Positions 46,180 through 55,549 are shown, numbered from the stretch's first letter. The stretch: 64,000 nucleotides of DNA from Flavobacterium degerlachei (GCF_900106645.1 NZ_FNMV01000010.1:101920-165919); one strand, 5' to 3'. Numbers and translations are program-made. Notes: generated by a model not told the origin, from the sequence alone.

Positions 46180-47580
46180 TTACTTTCCGATGCAGAAATT
46201 AGCAAATATATTACCCAATAATTCATCGTTTGTCACTTGCCCTGTAATGGTACCAAAATGATATAAAGCCTCCTTGATATCGATGGCCATCAGATCACTC
46301 GAAAGCTCTGTTTCGAGTCCGTATTTTACCTTTTGAATCTCGTTTAACGCTTTTAATAAGGAATCGTAATGTCTTGTGTTAGTTACAATTGTTTCGTTAT
46401 TTCTTAATGCTCCAGTATTGACAAAGGACAGTAGTTGATTCTTTAATTCTTCTATACCGATGTTTTGTTTAGCAGAGATCATTTCGAGAATAACGTTTAG
46501 CGGCTGGAGTTGATTTTTGATTTCGGCAACTTCATCTTCTGTCAGTAATTCGGTTTTGTTGATCACCACAACTAATGGTTTTAGCGGAAATTGATTTTTG
46601 ACCTTTTCAATTTCTAGAATATATTCAGAACTTTGAACTTTAAACTTTAAACTTTCAAACAGATAAAGAACGACCTGTGACTGCTCGATTTTCTCAAAAG
46701 TTTTACGAATACCTATACTTTCTACCACATCTTGCGTTTCACGTATACCTGCCGTATCGATAAATCGAAAACCAATTCCGCCAATGACTAGTTCATCTTC
46801 AATCGTATCGCGGGTCGTTCCGGCAATTTCGGATACGATCGCGCGTTCTTCGTTTAATAAAGCATTTAATAAAGTCGATTTTCCCACATTGGGTTCACCC
46901 ACAATGGCAACGGGAATACCGTTTTTGATTACATTTCCTACCGCAAAGGAATCGATAAGTCGTTTGAGGACAAACTCGATTCTGTTTAATAATTCATGAA
47001 ACTGTGTACGATCTGCAAATTCCACATCTTCCTCTGCAAAGTCTAGCTCCAATTCGATAAGCGAAGCGAAATTCAATAACTCCTCACGCAACTTAGCAAT
47101 TTCATTAGAGAAACCACCACGCATTTGTTGCATGGCAATTTGATGTGAAGCTTCGTTATCTGACGAAATCAAATCGGCTACTGCTTCCGCCTGAGATAAA
47201 TCGAGTTTTCCGTTAAGGAAAGCCCTAAGAGTAAACTCACCAGGGTCAGCCATACGGCAACCTTTTCGTAGCAATAACTGGATTATTTGTTGCTGAATAT
47301 AAGTTGAACCGTGGCAAGAGATTTCGATAGTATTCTCACCAGTATAAGAGTTTGGGCCCTTAAAAATGGAAACCAATACTTCATCCAGCGTTTTAGTATC
47401 ATCTATAATGTGGCCCAGATGTAAAGTGTGTGTTTTTTGTTTTAGTAAATCTTTGTTTTTAATGGACTTAAAAACACTGTTGCCAATAGTAATTGCTTCA
47501 TTTCCGGAAATTCTGATTACCGCTATGGCTCCCGCTCCTGAAGGTGTAGCCAATGCTACTATGGAATCGTTGTATAACAT
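46180..47580 (-). CDS. mnmE: tRNA uridine-5-carboxymethylaminomethyl modification GTPase
   Basis: With MnmG it makes the cmnm5 modification at wobble uridines. From the ATG at 47580 (MLYNDSIVALATPSGAGAIAVIRISG) the protein has 466 residues. The N-terminal tetrahydrofolate-binding domain is about 1-120, the helical domain surrounds the G domain, and the G motifs are GEPNVGKST, DTAGIRET and NKTE. The C-terminal CIGK, with the catalytic Cys, is intact. A longer frame start at 47601 overlaps a TACCTTTG box and is rejected. Between the G3 and G4 motifs, residues around 308-318 are encoded by tandem heptanucleotides. Confidence 0.96.
   Translation of the reverse strand: MLYNDSIVALATPSGAGAIAVIRISGNEAITIGNSVFKSIKNKDLLKQKTHTLHLGHIIDDTKTLDEVLVSIFKGPNSYTGENTIEISCHGSTYIQQQIIQLLLRKGCRMADPGEFTLRAFLNGKLDLSQAEAVADLISSDNEASHQIAMQQMRGGFSNEIAKLREELLNFASLIELELDFAEEDVEFADRTQFHELLNRIEFVLKRLIDSFAVGNVIKNGIPVAIVGEPNVGKSTLLNALLNEERAIVSEIAGTTRDTIEDELVIGGIGFRFIDTAGIRETQDVVESIGIRKTFEKIEQSQVVLYLFESLKFKVQSSEYILEIEKVKNQFPLKPLVVVINKTELLTEDEVAEIKNQLQPLNVILEMISAKQNIGIEELKNQLLSFVNTGALRNNETIVTNTRHYDSLLKALNEIQKVKYGLETELSSDLMAIDIKEALYHFGTITGQVTNDELLGNIFANFCIGK
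46629..46660. repeat. Tandem heptanucleotide repeat inside mnmE
   Basis: Four units of the type AACTTTA, with varying last base, follow one another. On the coding strand they give the codons for SLKFKVQSS, between the G3 and G4 motifs. Confidence 0.8.
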
Positions 47581-47598
47581 ATTTTTTATTCTAGGTTG

Positions 47599-47606
47599 CA
47601 AAGGTA
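47599..47606 (-). promoter_or_regulatory. -7 box (TACCTTTG) for mnmE
   Basis: TAnnTTTG on the minus strand, 18 bases before the ATG at 47580; it overlaps the longer start and rules it out. Confidence 0.6.
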
Positions 47607-47698
47607 GTAAATCTTAAGAAGTATCTATTTTTTTATGGAAGGGCTTTTTTACTATGAAAAAAACAACTGTAAATTGCTGGATATTATGGTTTTATTGT

Positions 47699-47708
47699 CG
47701 TAACTTTA
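47699..47708 (+). promoter_or_regulatory. CGTAACTTTA box before the first usp gene
   Basis: The 10-base sequence starts 53 bases before the ATG; the same 10 bases start 51 bases before the second usp gene. TAACTTTA is a variant of the -7 box. It may be a common promoter element of both stress genes. Confidence 0.5.
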
Positions 47709-47751
47709 AGAATCTCTTTATAAATAAATACTCACTTTAAGCTTTTATAAA

Positions 47752-48585
47752 ATGAAACGTATCCTCTTCCCAACTGATTTTTCTGAAATTGCGACTAACG
47801 CTTTTATTCATGTGCTACAATTTGCTAAAGTCATGCAAGCTGAGATTATTGTATTGCATTCTTATGAATTACTGGAGTTTGACGAACACTTTTTTCATGA
47901 AAATTACTCTATGATATATGATGCTGTTGAATTGTCACAATTTGATATGTTTAAAGAAGAAGTGCCTAAAATGCATAAAATGGCTGAGGACTTAAATGCC
48001 GATCAAATAAAGATGACTCATCGCCTGATGGAAGGGACATTAGTTGATAATGTTAAAAAGGCAATCGTGGAGGATAAAATTGATTTTGTGATAATGGGCA
48101 CTTCGGGCATAACGAGCTGGGATGCCTTTTTTGTGGGCTCAAATTCGGGTTCCGTACTTATAGGAATTGAAGTTCCTATGCTTTGTGTACCCTTAGCTGC
48201 AAAATACAGACCAATCAAAAACATTGGGTTTACAACTCGATATAGAAGCAAGGATAAAAAACCGCTGAGTAGCGTATTGGAAATTGCCAAAAAATTGAAT
48301 GCAAAAGTAAAATGCCTATATGTAAAATCCAGTACTTCAGATGTGTCTTCTGAGACTATTGATTATTGGGGAAAAGAATATAGCAGTGAGCCCGTATCTT
48401 TTGATATCGTTAATAGTGATGACATTAAAAAAACTGTTTTAGATTTTGTCTCCGTGAGTAATATTGATGTATTAACCATGCTCACTTACAAAAGAGGCTT
48501 TTTTGAAGGTTTATTTGTGCCTAGCTATGGTGAAAAATCACAAGATGATATAGACATACCTGTTTTAGCAATTCACAGTGATTAA
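47752..48585 (+). CDS. Universal stress protein (copy 1)
   Basis: A 277-residue cytosolic USP protein starting MKRILFPTDFSEIATNA. The first USP domain (about 1-145) is classical, with IDFVIMGTSGI and a glycine-rich stretch GSNSGSVLI that approximates the ATP-binding G-x2-G-x9-G(S/T) motif. The second half is a degenerate USP-like domain ending DVLTMLTYKRGFFEGLFV and PVLAIHSD. USPs respond to starvation, redox or energy stress. The neighbour downstream is its paralogue with the same length. Confidence 0.9.
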   Translation: MKRILFPTDFSEIATNAFIHVLQFAKVMQAEIIVLHSYELLEFDEHFFHENYSMIYDAVELSQFDMFKEEVPKMHKMAEDLNADQIKMTHRLMEGTLVDNVKKAIVEDKIDFVIMGTSGITSWDAFFVGSNSGSVLIGIEVPMLCVPLAAKYRPIKNIGFTTRYRSKDKKPLSSVLEIAKKLNAKVKCLYVKSSTSDVSSETIDYWGKEYSSEPVSFDIVNSDDIKKTVLDFVSVSNIDVLTMLTYKRGFFEGLFVPSYGEKSQDDIDIPVLAIHSD

Positions 48586-48680
48586 GGCAAATATGTTATA
48601 AAATGGTCTATATATCTAGAAATGAACTTAATAAACGTAATAAATTAACTCTAATCAGCTGATAATTATCATATTAATAG

Positions 48681-48690
48681 CGTAACTTTA
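48681..48690 (+). promoter_or_regulatory. CGTAACTTTA box before the second usp gene
   Basis: This is identical to the box before the first usp gene and at nearly the same distance from the ATG. A second -7-like TATATTTG lies at 48695-48702, so two start sites are possible. Confidence 0.5.
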
Positions 48691-48731
48691 TGTCTATATT
48701 TGATAAACGAATCACATAAAATTTTTATAAG

Positions 48732-49565
48732 ATGAAAAGAATATTATTCCCAACCGATTTTTCCGAAGTAGCGACAAACGCATTTGTACACGCATTAGAA
48801 TTTGCGAAAATAGTTCAAGGGGAGCTTATATTGTTACATACATTTGATTTGCCTGTATTTGACAATCAGTTCTTTCCAGAAAATTATCTGGTTATATATG
48901 AATCTGTTGAGTTGTCGCAATTTGAAATGTTTAAGGATGAAATTCCCAAATTGAGAGCCATTGCCGAGAAACATAATTTGGGCAAGATCAAAATGACACA
49001 TCGATTGATGGATGGTGGTTTGATTTATAATATCAACAAGGCAATCAAAGAGGATAAAATCGATTATGTTGTTATGGGAACCGAAGGTGCTTCAGGTTGG
49101 TCAGCCTTTTTTTCAGGCACTAATACAGGAGCTGTTCTTTCAGATGTTGAAGTACCGCTTTTGTGTATTCCGATTGAAGCCGAATTCAAAAAAATAAAAA
49201 CGATTGGTTTTACAACTAGATTCAGGTCTAAAGATAAAAAAGCCTTGAAAAAGGTAGTGGAAATAGCAAAATTATCTGGAGCACAGATAAAGTGTCTTTA
49301 CGTTAAAACAGACAAATCTGACGTTAGCAAGGACATTATTAAAAAGTGGGAAAAAGATTTTGAAGATGAACCTGTTGAGTTTTTTGTAATTACTAGTGAC
49401 GAGGTAAAAGAAACCATTTTGGATTTTATTTTATATCAAGAAATCGATGTTTTAACCATGCTGACTTATAAAAGAAGCTTTTTTGAGGGAATATTTCACC
49501 CTAGTTTAACTAAGAAATTTGCTAATAGTTTTGATATCCCAGTTTTGGCGATTCCCATAGAATAA
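48732..49565 (+). CDS. Universal stress protein (copy 2)
   Basis: A 277-residue paralogue of copy 1, starting MKRILFPTDFSEVATNAFVHALEFAK, with the same two-domain plan. The nucleotide motif region is VMGTEGASGWSAFFSGTNTG. The C-terminal block DVLTMLTYKRSFFEGIF also matches. The pair clearly arose by tandem duplication including the promoter, since the upstream sequences align up to TTTATAA before the ATG. Confidence 0.9.
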   Translation: MKRILFPTDFSEVATNAFVHALEFAKIVQGELILLHTFDLPVFDNQFFPENYLVIYESVELSQFEMFKDEIPKLRAIAEKHNLGKIKMTHRLMDGGLIYNINKAIKEDKIDYVVMGTEGASGWSAFFSGTNTGAVLSDVEVPLLCIPIEAEFKKIKTIGFTTRFRSKDKKALKKVVEIAKLSGAQIKCLYVKTDKSDVSKDIIKKWEKDFEDEPVEFFVITSDEVKETILDFILYQEIDVLTMLTYKRSFFEGIFHPSLTKKFANSFDIPVLAIPIE

Positions 49566-49637
49566 GTTGGGTTTTTTTTAACTTTTTTGGAATGTATTAT
49601 ACTAGCTAATCTAATAGCTTATTTATGCGGGTAGCGC

Positions 49638-49645
49638 TATATTTG
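49638..49645 (+). promoter_or_regulatory. -7 box (TATATTTG) for the MutS-like gene
   Basis: TAnnTTTG ends 19 bases before the ATG at 49665. Confidence 0.6.
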
Positions 49646-49664
49646 TTTTTCATTAAATCAAGAT

Positions 49665-51437
49665 ATGGAAATATATAGCGCTAAGAGCAAAAGTCATTCG
49701 CAGGAGTTAAATAGCATCAATAAAAAATACAATAGTGTCAGTTTCTTAAGACTCATAAGCGTTCTGCTTTTTCTGGGTTCTCTTTATTTTTACATAAGGG
49801 ATAGCAAAATAATCTTTCTTATTCTTGCTGTAGTCCTTTTTATGAGCTTTGTGTTATTAATGCGAATTCATTCCAAATTACTTTTCAAAAGGAAAATAAA
49901 AGAGGCATTGGTGAAAGTCAATGAGGAGGAGATTTCCTATCTAGAAAAAAAATCAATTCCATTTGAAAACGGAATCGAATTTAATGACTTTCAGCATCCT
50001 TACGCCTATGACCTTGATATCTTTGGTGAGCATTCTTTATTTCAAAATTTAAATAGAACTGCTACTTTTATTGGTAAAAAAATCATGGCAAAACAGTTAC
50101 TTATGTTGTCAGCTGCAGAGGAAATTTTAAATAATCAAGCGGCTATAAAAGAGCTTTCTAGAAAGTTAGATTGGCGTCAGGAATTCATGGCTCTTGCCAA
50201 AATCACAAATGATAGCCAAACTAGTTATGAGGCATTATTAAAATGGAGTAAATTCCCAATTACTCGATTACCAAAATGGGCAATCATCGCCTCTTATGTT
50301 ACTCCAGTTTTATTTTTCGGGACATTAGTGGCCTATTTATTCACTACAAATTCAGTTTTTCTGAGCTATTTGTCTTATTTGTTTGTTGCCAATTTAATCA
50401 TTTTTGGAAAATTCCATCAACGTATTCAAATAGAAATTGCCAATGCCGAAAACATTGACGAAATAATTAGTCAATATAGCTTGATTCTTAGAAAAATTGA
50501 AGACGAAACGTTTCATTCTACAAAATTAACGGCATTACAACAAAAGTTAAAATTCAAAGATGAGAATGCAAGTGAACATCTTAAGAAATTATCTGGGTTA
50601 TTTTCTAATATGGATACTGTAGGGAACCTTGTTGCAGCATCATTATTCAATGGAACCTTCCTTTTTAACCTTCATGTTTTAAAACGTTTGTTAGATTGGA
50701 AAGAGAAACATGCTACAGTTTTAGAAGAGTGGTTGGAGGTAATTGGTGAATTTGAAATGTTAAATAGCTTAGCCAATTTTTCTTATAACAATCCAGAGTT
50801 TGTTTATCCAAAATTAAATGCTGATTTCAAAGTTGATTTTTCAAGTTTAGGACACCCGTTATTAAATGCAAACACGAGAGTAAATAACGAGGTCAGTTTT
50901 CATCCGCAGTCGTTTATGATACTTACGGGCTCAAATATGTCTGGTAAAAGTACATTTCTGCGCAGCTTAGGGGTTAATATGGTTTTATCAGCCATGGGTT
51001 CAGTAGTTTGTGCAAGTAGCGCTAACGTGCATCCTTTGCCTATTTTGGTTTCCATGCGATTATCTGATTCCCTGTCAGACAGTGAATCCTATTTCTTTGC
51101 TGAAATTAAACGCTTGAAGCAAATAATGGACGAATTGGAAAAAAATCCCGCGTTTGTTTTGTTAGATGAAATTTTGAGAGGTACCAATTCTGATGATAAA
51201 AGAAACGGTACGATTGAAGTAGTTAAAAAAGTGATAGCAAAAAAGGCTATAGGAGCAATAGCAACACACGATATAGAAGTTTGTTTAACAACAAATGAAT
51301 ATCCAGATGTTTTGACTAACAAATGCTTTGAAGTCGAAATAGTTAATGATGAATTGAATTTTGATTATAAGCTTCGCGATGGTATCTGTAAAAATAAAAG
51401 CGCTACTTTCCTAATGAAAAAAATGGGGGTTATTTAA
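49665..51437 (+). CDS. Membrane-anchored MutS-like ATPase
   Basis: A 590-residue protein. It has two hydrophobic regions, at about 28-65 and 205-245, then a MutS core/lever region and a MutS-type ATPase with Walker A TGSNMSGKST at about 422, SLSDSESYFFAEIKRL, Walker B VLLDEILRGTNSDD and the ATHD switch. The mismatch-recognition domain of MutS1 is missing. So this is not the normal mismatch-repair enzyme; its role at the membrane is unknown. The last 43 bases of the gene recur exactly at 52414-52456. Confidence 0.9.
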   Translation: MEIYSAKSKSHSQELNSINKKYNSVSFLRLISVLLFLGSLYFYIRDSKIIFLILAVVLFMSFVLLMRIHSKLLFKRKIKEALVKVNEEEISYLEKKSIPFENGIEFNDFQHPYAYDLDIFGEHSLFQNLNRTATFIGKKIMAKQLLMLSAAEEILNNQAAIKELSRKLDWRQEFMALAKITNDSQTSYEALLKWSKFPITRLPKWAIIASYVTPVLFFGTLVAYLFTTNSVFLSYLSYLFVANLIIFGKFHQRIQIEIANAENIDEIISQYSLILRKIEDETFHSTKLTALQQKLKFKDENASEHLKKLSGLFSNMDTVGNLVAASLFNGTFLFNLHVLKRLLDWKEKHATVLEEWLEVIGEFEMLNSLANFSYNNPEFVYPKLNADFKVDFSSLGHPLLNANTRVNNEVSFHPQSFMILTGSNMSGKSTFLRSLGVNMVLSAMGSVVCASSANVHPLPILVSMRLSDSLSDSESYFFAEIKRLKQIMDELEKNPAFVLLDEILRGTNSDDKRNGTIEVVKKVIAKKAIGAIATHDIEVCLTTNEYPDVLTNKCFEVEIVNDELNFDYKLRDGICKNKSATFLMKKMGVI

Positions 51438-51440
51438 GAA
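51398..51440 (+). repeat. 43-bp perfect direct repeat, copy 1 (3' end of the MutS-like gene)
   Basis: It runs from AAGCGCTACTTTCC to GGTTATTTAAGAA and contains the final codons (ATFLMKKMGVI) plus the stop of the MutS-like gene. The second copy is 1,016 bases downstream, in the same direction. Confidence 0.95.
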
Positions 51441-51526
51441 GTTTTTTATTTGTCGAAAAAAATAAAAGAAAACAAATTGCTTGGATTTAAATTTACTACT
51501 TTAACTATTCTTAAAAAGAAGAATTT

Positions 51527-52415
51527 ATGAAAAGGAATATATTTATACTCTTATTGGCTTTGTCTTATTCTTTGACTTTTTCACAACATACGCAATCGCC
51601 TACTGCTAGTATTGCAACGTACATGAAGTATAATGATTATAAAGCTTTGAAAAAAAGCAGCAATAATGTTATTGATTCCATTGGTTTTAAAATTATGGAT
51701 AGTGATACATTAATAAATATAGGAGGATACCAACAGAAAGGTGTTAGAGTACAATATGAGGAAAAAGATGATGTTTTTTTGGAACGGTACAAAGGATTAG
51801 TTTATAATAAAAAGTATCAAAAAAAGGAAGAAAAACTAACACCTACAATGAAAACTTGGAAGGATACTATTAAGGTTTATTTTGACAAGTCTGTTAGTAA
51901 AAAAAAATAGCAAGGAACTTAGTATGCTAATTCATTTTCTGGATAAAGAAGTAGACTCCTTGAATATTAATGTTGTTAAGGACAAAGAAAAATCAAATTA
52001 TTTTATTTATTCAGTCAATACCCCTACGGAACTCAATTTAGACCTAAGAATTAGAGCAGATGATGGTTATTACCTTTTATGGAATAGTAAACAAAATATC
52101 TATAATTGTTCGCTCAAAATTGATGGGAAAAACACAAATAAAGAAAATGTAGCGACTACGATGAAAATTAACTTTGTAAGATCGTTAGGCTATTTCTATC
52201 TTGAATTTGATAATTCAAATTGCAGTAGTTATTTTTCCTACTGTAAATCCGATAAAAAAGAATTTGGTTTAAAAGATCTAGAAATAGTAAAGTATCACTA
52301 TTCTTATGGTATTTGTAAAGGAACTAACATTGATACATTTGAAAAAAATCATAAAGATGCTAAAGAATCTTTGAAAAAGAACCATTCAAAGTTTTATTTC
52401 CTTCATACTAATTAA
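51527..52415 (+). pseudogene. Secreted hypothetical protein with frameshift in a 9-A run
   Basis: The frame begins with a signal peptide (MKRNIFILLLALSYSLTFSQ) and runs 127 codons to a TAG at 51908-51910, directly after nine As at 51899-51907. The next frame is open across the same place and continues to 52415 (KELSMLIHFLDKEVDSLNINVVKD onward). With eight As instead of nine the two join as ...DKSVSKKNSKELSML..., giving 295 residues without a stop. There is no good ATG for the second part except one inside it. I do not recognise the family. The gene is enclosed by the 43-bp repeats. Confidence 0.7.
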
Positions 52416-52456
52416 GCGCTACTTTCCTAATGAAAAAAATGGGGGTTATTTAAGAA
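52414..52456 (+). repeat. 43-bp perfect direct repeat, copy 2
   Basis: An exact second copy of the MutS-like gene's end, including its stop codon, standing alone in non-coding sequence. The flanks of the two copies differ on both sides. Confidence 0.95.
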
Positions 52457-52496
52457 ATAAATTTCCCTTGAAAGTAGTGCTAATTGACTAAAAGCA

Positions 52497-52535
52497 AAAG
52501 AACCGCAATTTCTAAATGAAATTGCGGTTCTTTTT
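52497..52535 (+). terminator. Strong terminator
   Basis: AAGAACCGCAATTTC and GAAATTGCGGTTCTT with a 5-base loop, followed by Ts. It probably was the original terminator of the MutS-like gene before the intervening 1 kb appeared. Confidence 0.92.
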
Positions 52536-52634
52536 AAATATAAAAATGGTTTGGTTAATAGCGTATTGAAGTACAATGATAAGGCTTTATATTTGATTAT
52601 CAAAAGTCAAATACAACAAAATCATAATTTAATG

Positions 52635-53753
52635 TTAACTATTTAGCATTACTGGCATCACTAACATCGTTACTGTTTCACCATCCTCTAACCCGTCAAC
52701 AGGAGTAAGGATTCCGGCTCTGTTAGGTAAAGACATTTCAAGCATGATCATATCAGACTGAAGATTAGTCAACATTTCAGTAAGAAAACGTGAGTTATAT
52801 CCTATTTGCATATCGTCTCCTTGATAATCACAAGTCAATCTTTCTTCTGCTTTATTAGAATAATCGATATCCTCTGCAGAAACATTCAATTCAGCTCCAG
52901 CAATTTTCAAACGAATTTGGTGCGTAGTTTTATTAGAAAAGATAGCCACACGACGCACAGAACTCAAGAATTGAGAACGGTCTATCATTAACTTGTTAGG
53001 GTTCTCTTTTGGAATAACCGCTTCGTAATTTGGATATTTTCCATCAATCAAACGACACATTAAAATATAATTGTCAAATGAGAACGTAGCGTTAGAGTCG
53101 TTATATTCAATTTTTACCTCTGCATCTGAAGCAGAAAGTATATTCTTTAAAATTGTCAAAGGTTTCTTTGGCATGATAAAATCAGCAACCTGAGATGCAG
53201 TAACATCTGTACGAGCATATTTTACCAATTTATGTGCATCAGTTGCTACAAAAGTTAACCCTTCTGGAGAGAACTGAAAAAACACTCCTGACATTACTGG
53301 ACGTAAATCATCATTACCAGCAGCAAAAATGGTTTTGCTTATGGCTGTTGCCAAAACATCAGCAGGAACTAAAGTTACAGATGGCTCCTCTAAGTTTACC
53401 GCTTTAGGAAACTCATCACCAGGAGCATATGCTAATGCATATTTACCAGAGTTAGAGCTAATTTCAATTGTACTGTTCTCCTCAACCGTAAATGTCAAAG
53501 GCTGCTCAGGAAAAGTTTTAAGTATTTCTAAAAGCAATTTTGCAGGTACTGCAACACTTCCTTGGCTAGTGGAATCAATAGCTAAGTTTGCCGACATTGT
53601 TGTCTCTAAATCGGATGCTGAAACCGTTAATTCATTATTATTTAATTCAAATAGGAAGTTGTCCAAAATAGGCAAAGTATTGCTGCTGTTGATAACATTA
53701 CCTAAAACTTGTAATTGTTTTAATAAGTACGAACTCGATACTATAAATTTCAT
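52635..53753 (-). CDS. dnaN: DNA polymerase III sliding clamp (beta subunit)
   Basis: A 372-residue clamp with three similar domains of about 120 residues. It starts MKFIVSSSYLLKQLQVLGNVI and ends ...ETVTMLVMPVMLN, the usual C-terminal MPV/MPM-type tail that contributes to the protein-binding pocket; GNDDLRPVMSGVFF is the second-domain mark. The ring holds polymerase on DNA. Here dnaN stands next to gldG rather than dnaA, as is common in Bacteroidota. Confidence 0.97.
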   Translation of the reverse strand: MKFIVSSSYLLKQLQVLGNVINSSNTLPILDNFLFELNNNELTVSASDLETTMSANLAIDSTSQGSVAVPAKLLLEILKTFPEQPLTFTVEENSTIEISSNSGKYALAYAPGDEFPKAVNLEEPSVTLVPADVLATAISKTIFAAGNDDLRPVMSGVFFQFSPEGLTFVATDAHKLVKYARTDVTASQVADFIMPKKPLTILKNILSASDAEVKIEYNDSNATFSFDNYILMCRLIDGKYPNYEAVIPKENPNKLMIDRSQFLSSVRRVAIFSNKTTHQIRLKIAGAELNVSAEDIDYSNKAEERLTCDYQGDDMQIGYNSRFLTEMLTNLQSDMIMLEMSLPNRAGILTPVDGLEDGETVTMLVMPVMLNS

Positions 53754-53863
53754 CTGTTTTATTTTATTTTTTTGAGGTATCTATTTTAGTTTGATTTTAA
53801 AATACAATACATTTTACAAATATATCGTAAACTATTCTAGTATTGAAACTTTTTTATTAACAT

Positions 53864-55549
53864 CTACTTACTGTATTTTCTTTTGCGGAGGTAGGTAAAT
53901 AGAAGTCCAAAAAGTGCCAAAATTAGAATTGGAAGCCCGATAGTTATGACTTGCGTCGAGGTATAGTTTTCGTAAACTTTTTCTTTATCCAATAAAGGCA
54001 GATCAAGATCCTTGCTTCGAATGTTAATAAGTCCAGTATCGTCTAGTAAATAATTCACGCAATTCAATAGGAAATCCTTGTTGTCATATAAATTCCCTGA
54101 CCTTTGGTCATAACCTAATTCTACGGGCTGGTAGTTTTTATCCAATTGGTTTTTTACCAAATCACCGTCAGAAATCACGATCATTTTGTTAGTGGTTCCT
54201 GTCGTTTCAAAAGTCTTTTGATCAAACGGCAATACCCTGTTTTCAAAAACGGAATGAAAAGCACCTTCAAGCAAAATGGCTAGCGGAATATTTCCCGTAT
54301 TGATATAGTGATTCGGGCTCGTTTCTTCGGCTACAATTTCCAAATTAACTTCTACCGGTGTGCCTATTTTTTTTGAATATCTTGATGATTTTAATAAAAC
54401 GGTTTTCTTAATTCCGTTTTTTAAAGTGTCAATTGGATTTGCAAAATCGAATTTAATACCACCAAGATTTTTTACTATTGGATGTTTATTATCTGGATAA
54501 GCCAAAGGGGCAAATTTCCAGTTGAATTCCTGAAATTGAGTTGCACTGCCTTGTTCTCCAGTAGCCAATTTTATAGGAGTTCCTTGCTCGTCCTTAACAA
54601 TGTCAGGATTAATACGGAAACCGTACTTGAAGAACATATCGTTCAAGTTCAAATCTCTAGGAAAGGCCAAGGTGGATCCTGAAGGATTATAGAGACTGTC
54701 CATCTCTACAGCTACTTGATCTATCAGCCACAGCGTTTTTCCACCATTAATTATAAATTGATCTAAAACTTGTTTTTCGGTATCTGTGAAAGTTTCCGTT
54801 GGTTTGGCTATAATTGCCAAGTCATATTTCTGTAAAGCTTCTAAACTTTCCGTTGGGCTTTTAGCAACTGAATCTAAGGTAAAAGGCCCAATGTGGTAAC
54901 TTTCTCTTATTTGTAGCAGGAATTTAGCCATCAAAACATCCTGTAGCTCCCCATTTCCTTTAATTACCGCAATCTTCTTTTGTTTGTCTTTGGTGATTTT
55001 GTTTAAAGCGTCGGCGATAGAATATTCAAGGTTTTGAACGGAACCAATCACTTGCTCAGTTGTTGAAGCACCCATCTTATTTTTCAATAAAGGGATGTTG
55101 ACTTCTCTGTTATTATAGGTTGCAATAGCCCATGGAAAAACCATTGCCTGAGATTGTTTTCCTTTATCATCCACAGTTATATTTACAGGTGTTAGTCCTT
55201 TTCGATACAGCTCTTTAATATTATCCATGCTGCTATCTTCATTTTCCAGTGGATCTACAAATGTAAAAACGATATTTTTATTGTAAGCTTGGAATTCTTC
55301 TAGCAATTGCTGTGTTTCCTGCTGTAATCGCTTGAATTCAGCTGGTAATTCACCTTGTATGTATATTTTTACCGACAACGGTTCTTTGACCTGCTTGATG
55401 ATGTTTAAAGAAGTTTCAGAAAGCGTATATCTTTTATCAGAAGTTAAGTCGAAACGGTGGAAAAACATATTCCCAATTCCGTTAGCGATCAATAAAAGGC
55501 CAATTATTACGACTAAGTTTTTTAAATTACTTTTCTTTATTGGTACCAT
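53864..55549 (-). CDS. gldG: Gliding motility ABC transporter auxiliary protein GldG
   Basis: A 561-residue membrane protein with one N-terminal helix (NLVVIIGLLLIANGIGNMFF) and one near the C-terminus (TIGLPILILALFGLLFTYL). The periplasmic part begins YTLSETSLNIIKQVKEPLSVKIY and is the DUF4350/ABC-2 auxiliary type found with GldF. In Flavobacterium johnsoniae GldA, GldF and GldG form an ABC transporter needed for gliding. It overlaps the last base of gldF. gldA is not in the window. Confidence 0.93.
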   Translation of the reverse strand: MVPIKKSNLKNLVVIIGLLLIANGIGNMFFHRFDLTSDKRYTLSETSLNIIKQVKEPLSVKIYIQGELPAEFKRLQQETQQLLEEFQAYNKNIVFTFVDPLENEDSSMDNIKELYRKGLTPVNITVDDKGKQSQAMVFPWAIATYNNREVNIPLLKNKMGASTTEQVIGSVQNLEYSIADALNKITKDKQKKIAVIKGNGELQDVLMAKFLLQIRESYHIGPFTLDSVAKSPTESLEALQKYDLAIIAKPTETFTDTEKQVLDQFIINGGKTLWLIDQVAVEMDSLYNPSGSTLAFPRDLNLNDMFFKYGFRINPDIVKDEQGTPIKLATGEQGSATQFQEFNWKFAPLAYPDNKHPIVKNLGGIKFDFANPIDTLKNGIKKTVLLKSSRYSKKIGTPVEVNLEIVAEETSPNHYINTGNIPLAILLEGAFHSVFENRVLPFDQKTFETTGTTNKMIVISDGDLVKNQLDKNYQPVELGYDQRSGNLYDNKDFLLNCVNYLLDDTGLINIRSKDLDLPLLDKEKVYENYTSTQVITIGLPILILALFGLLFTYLRKRKYSK

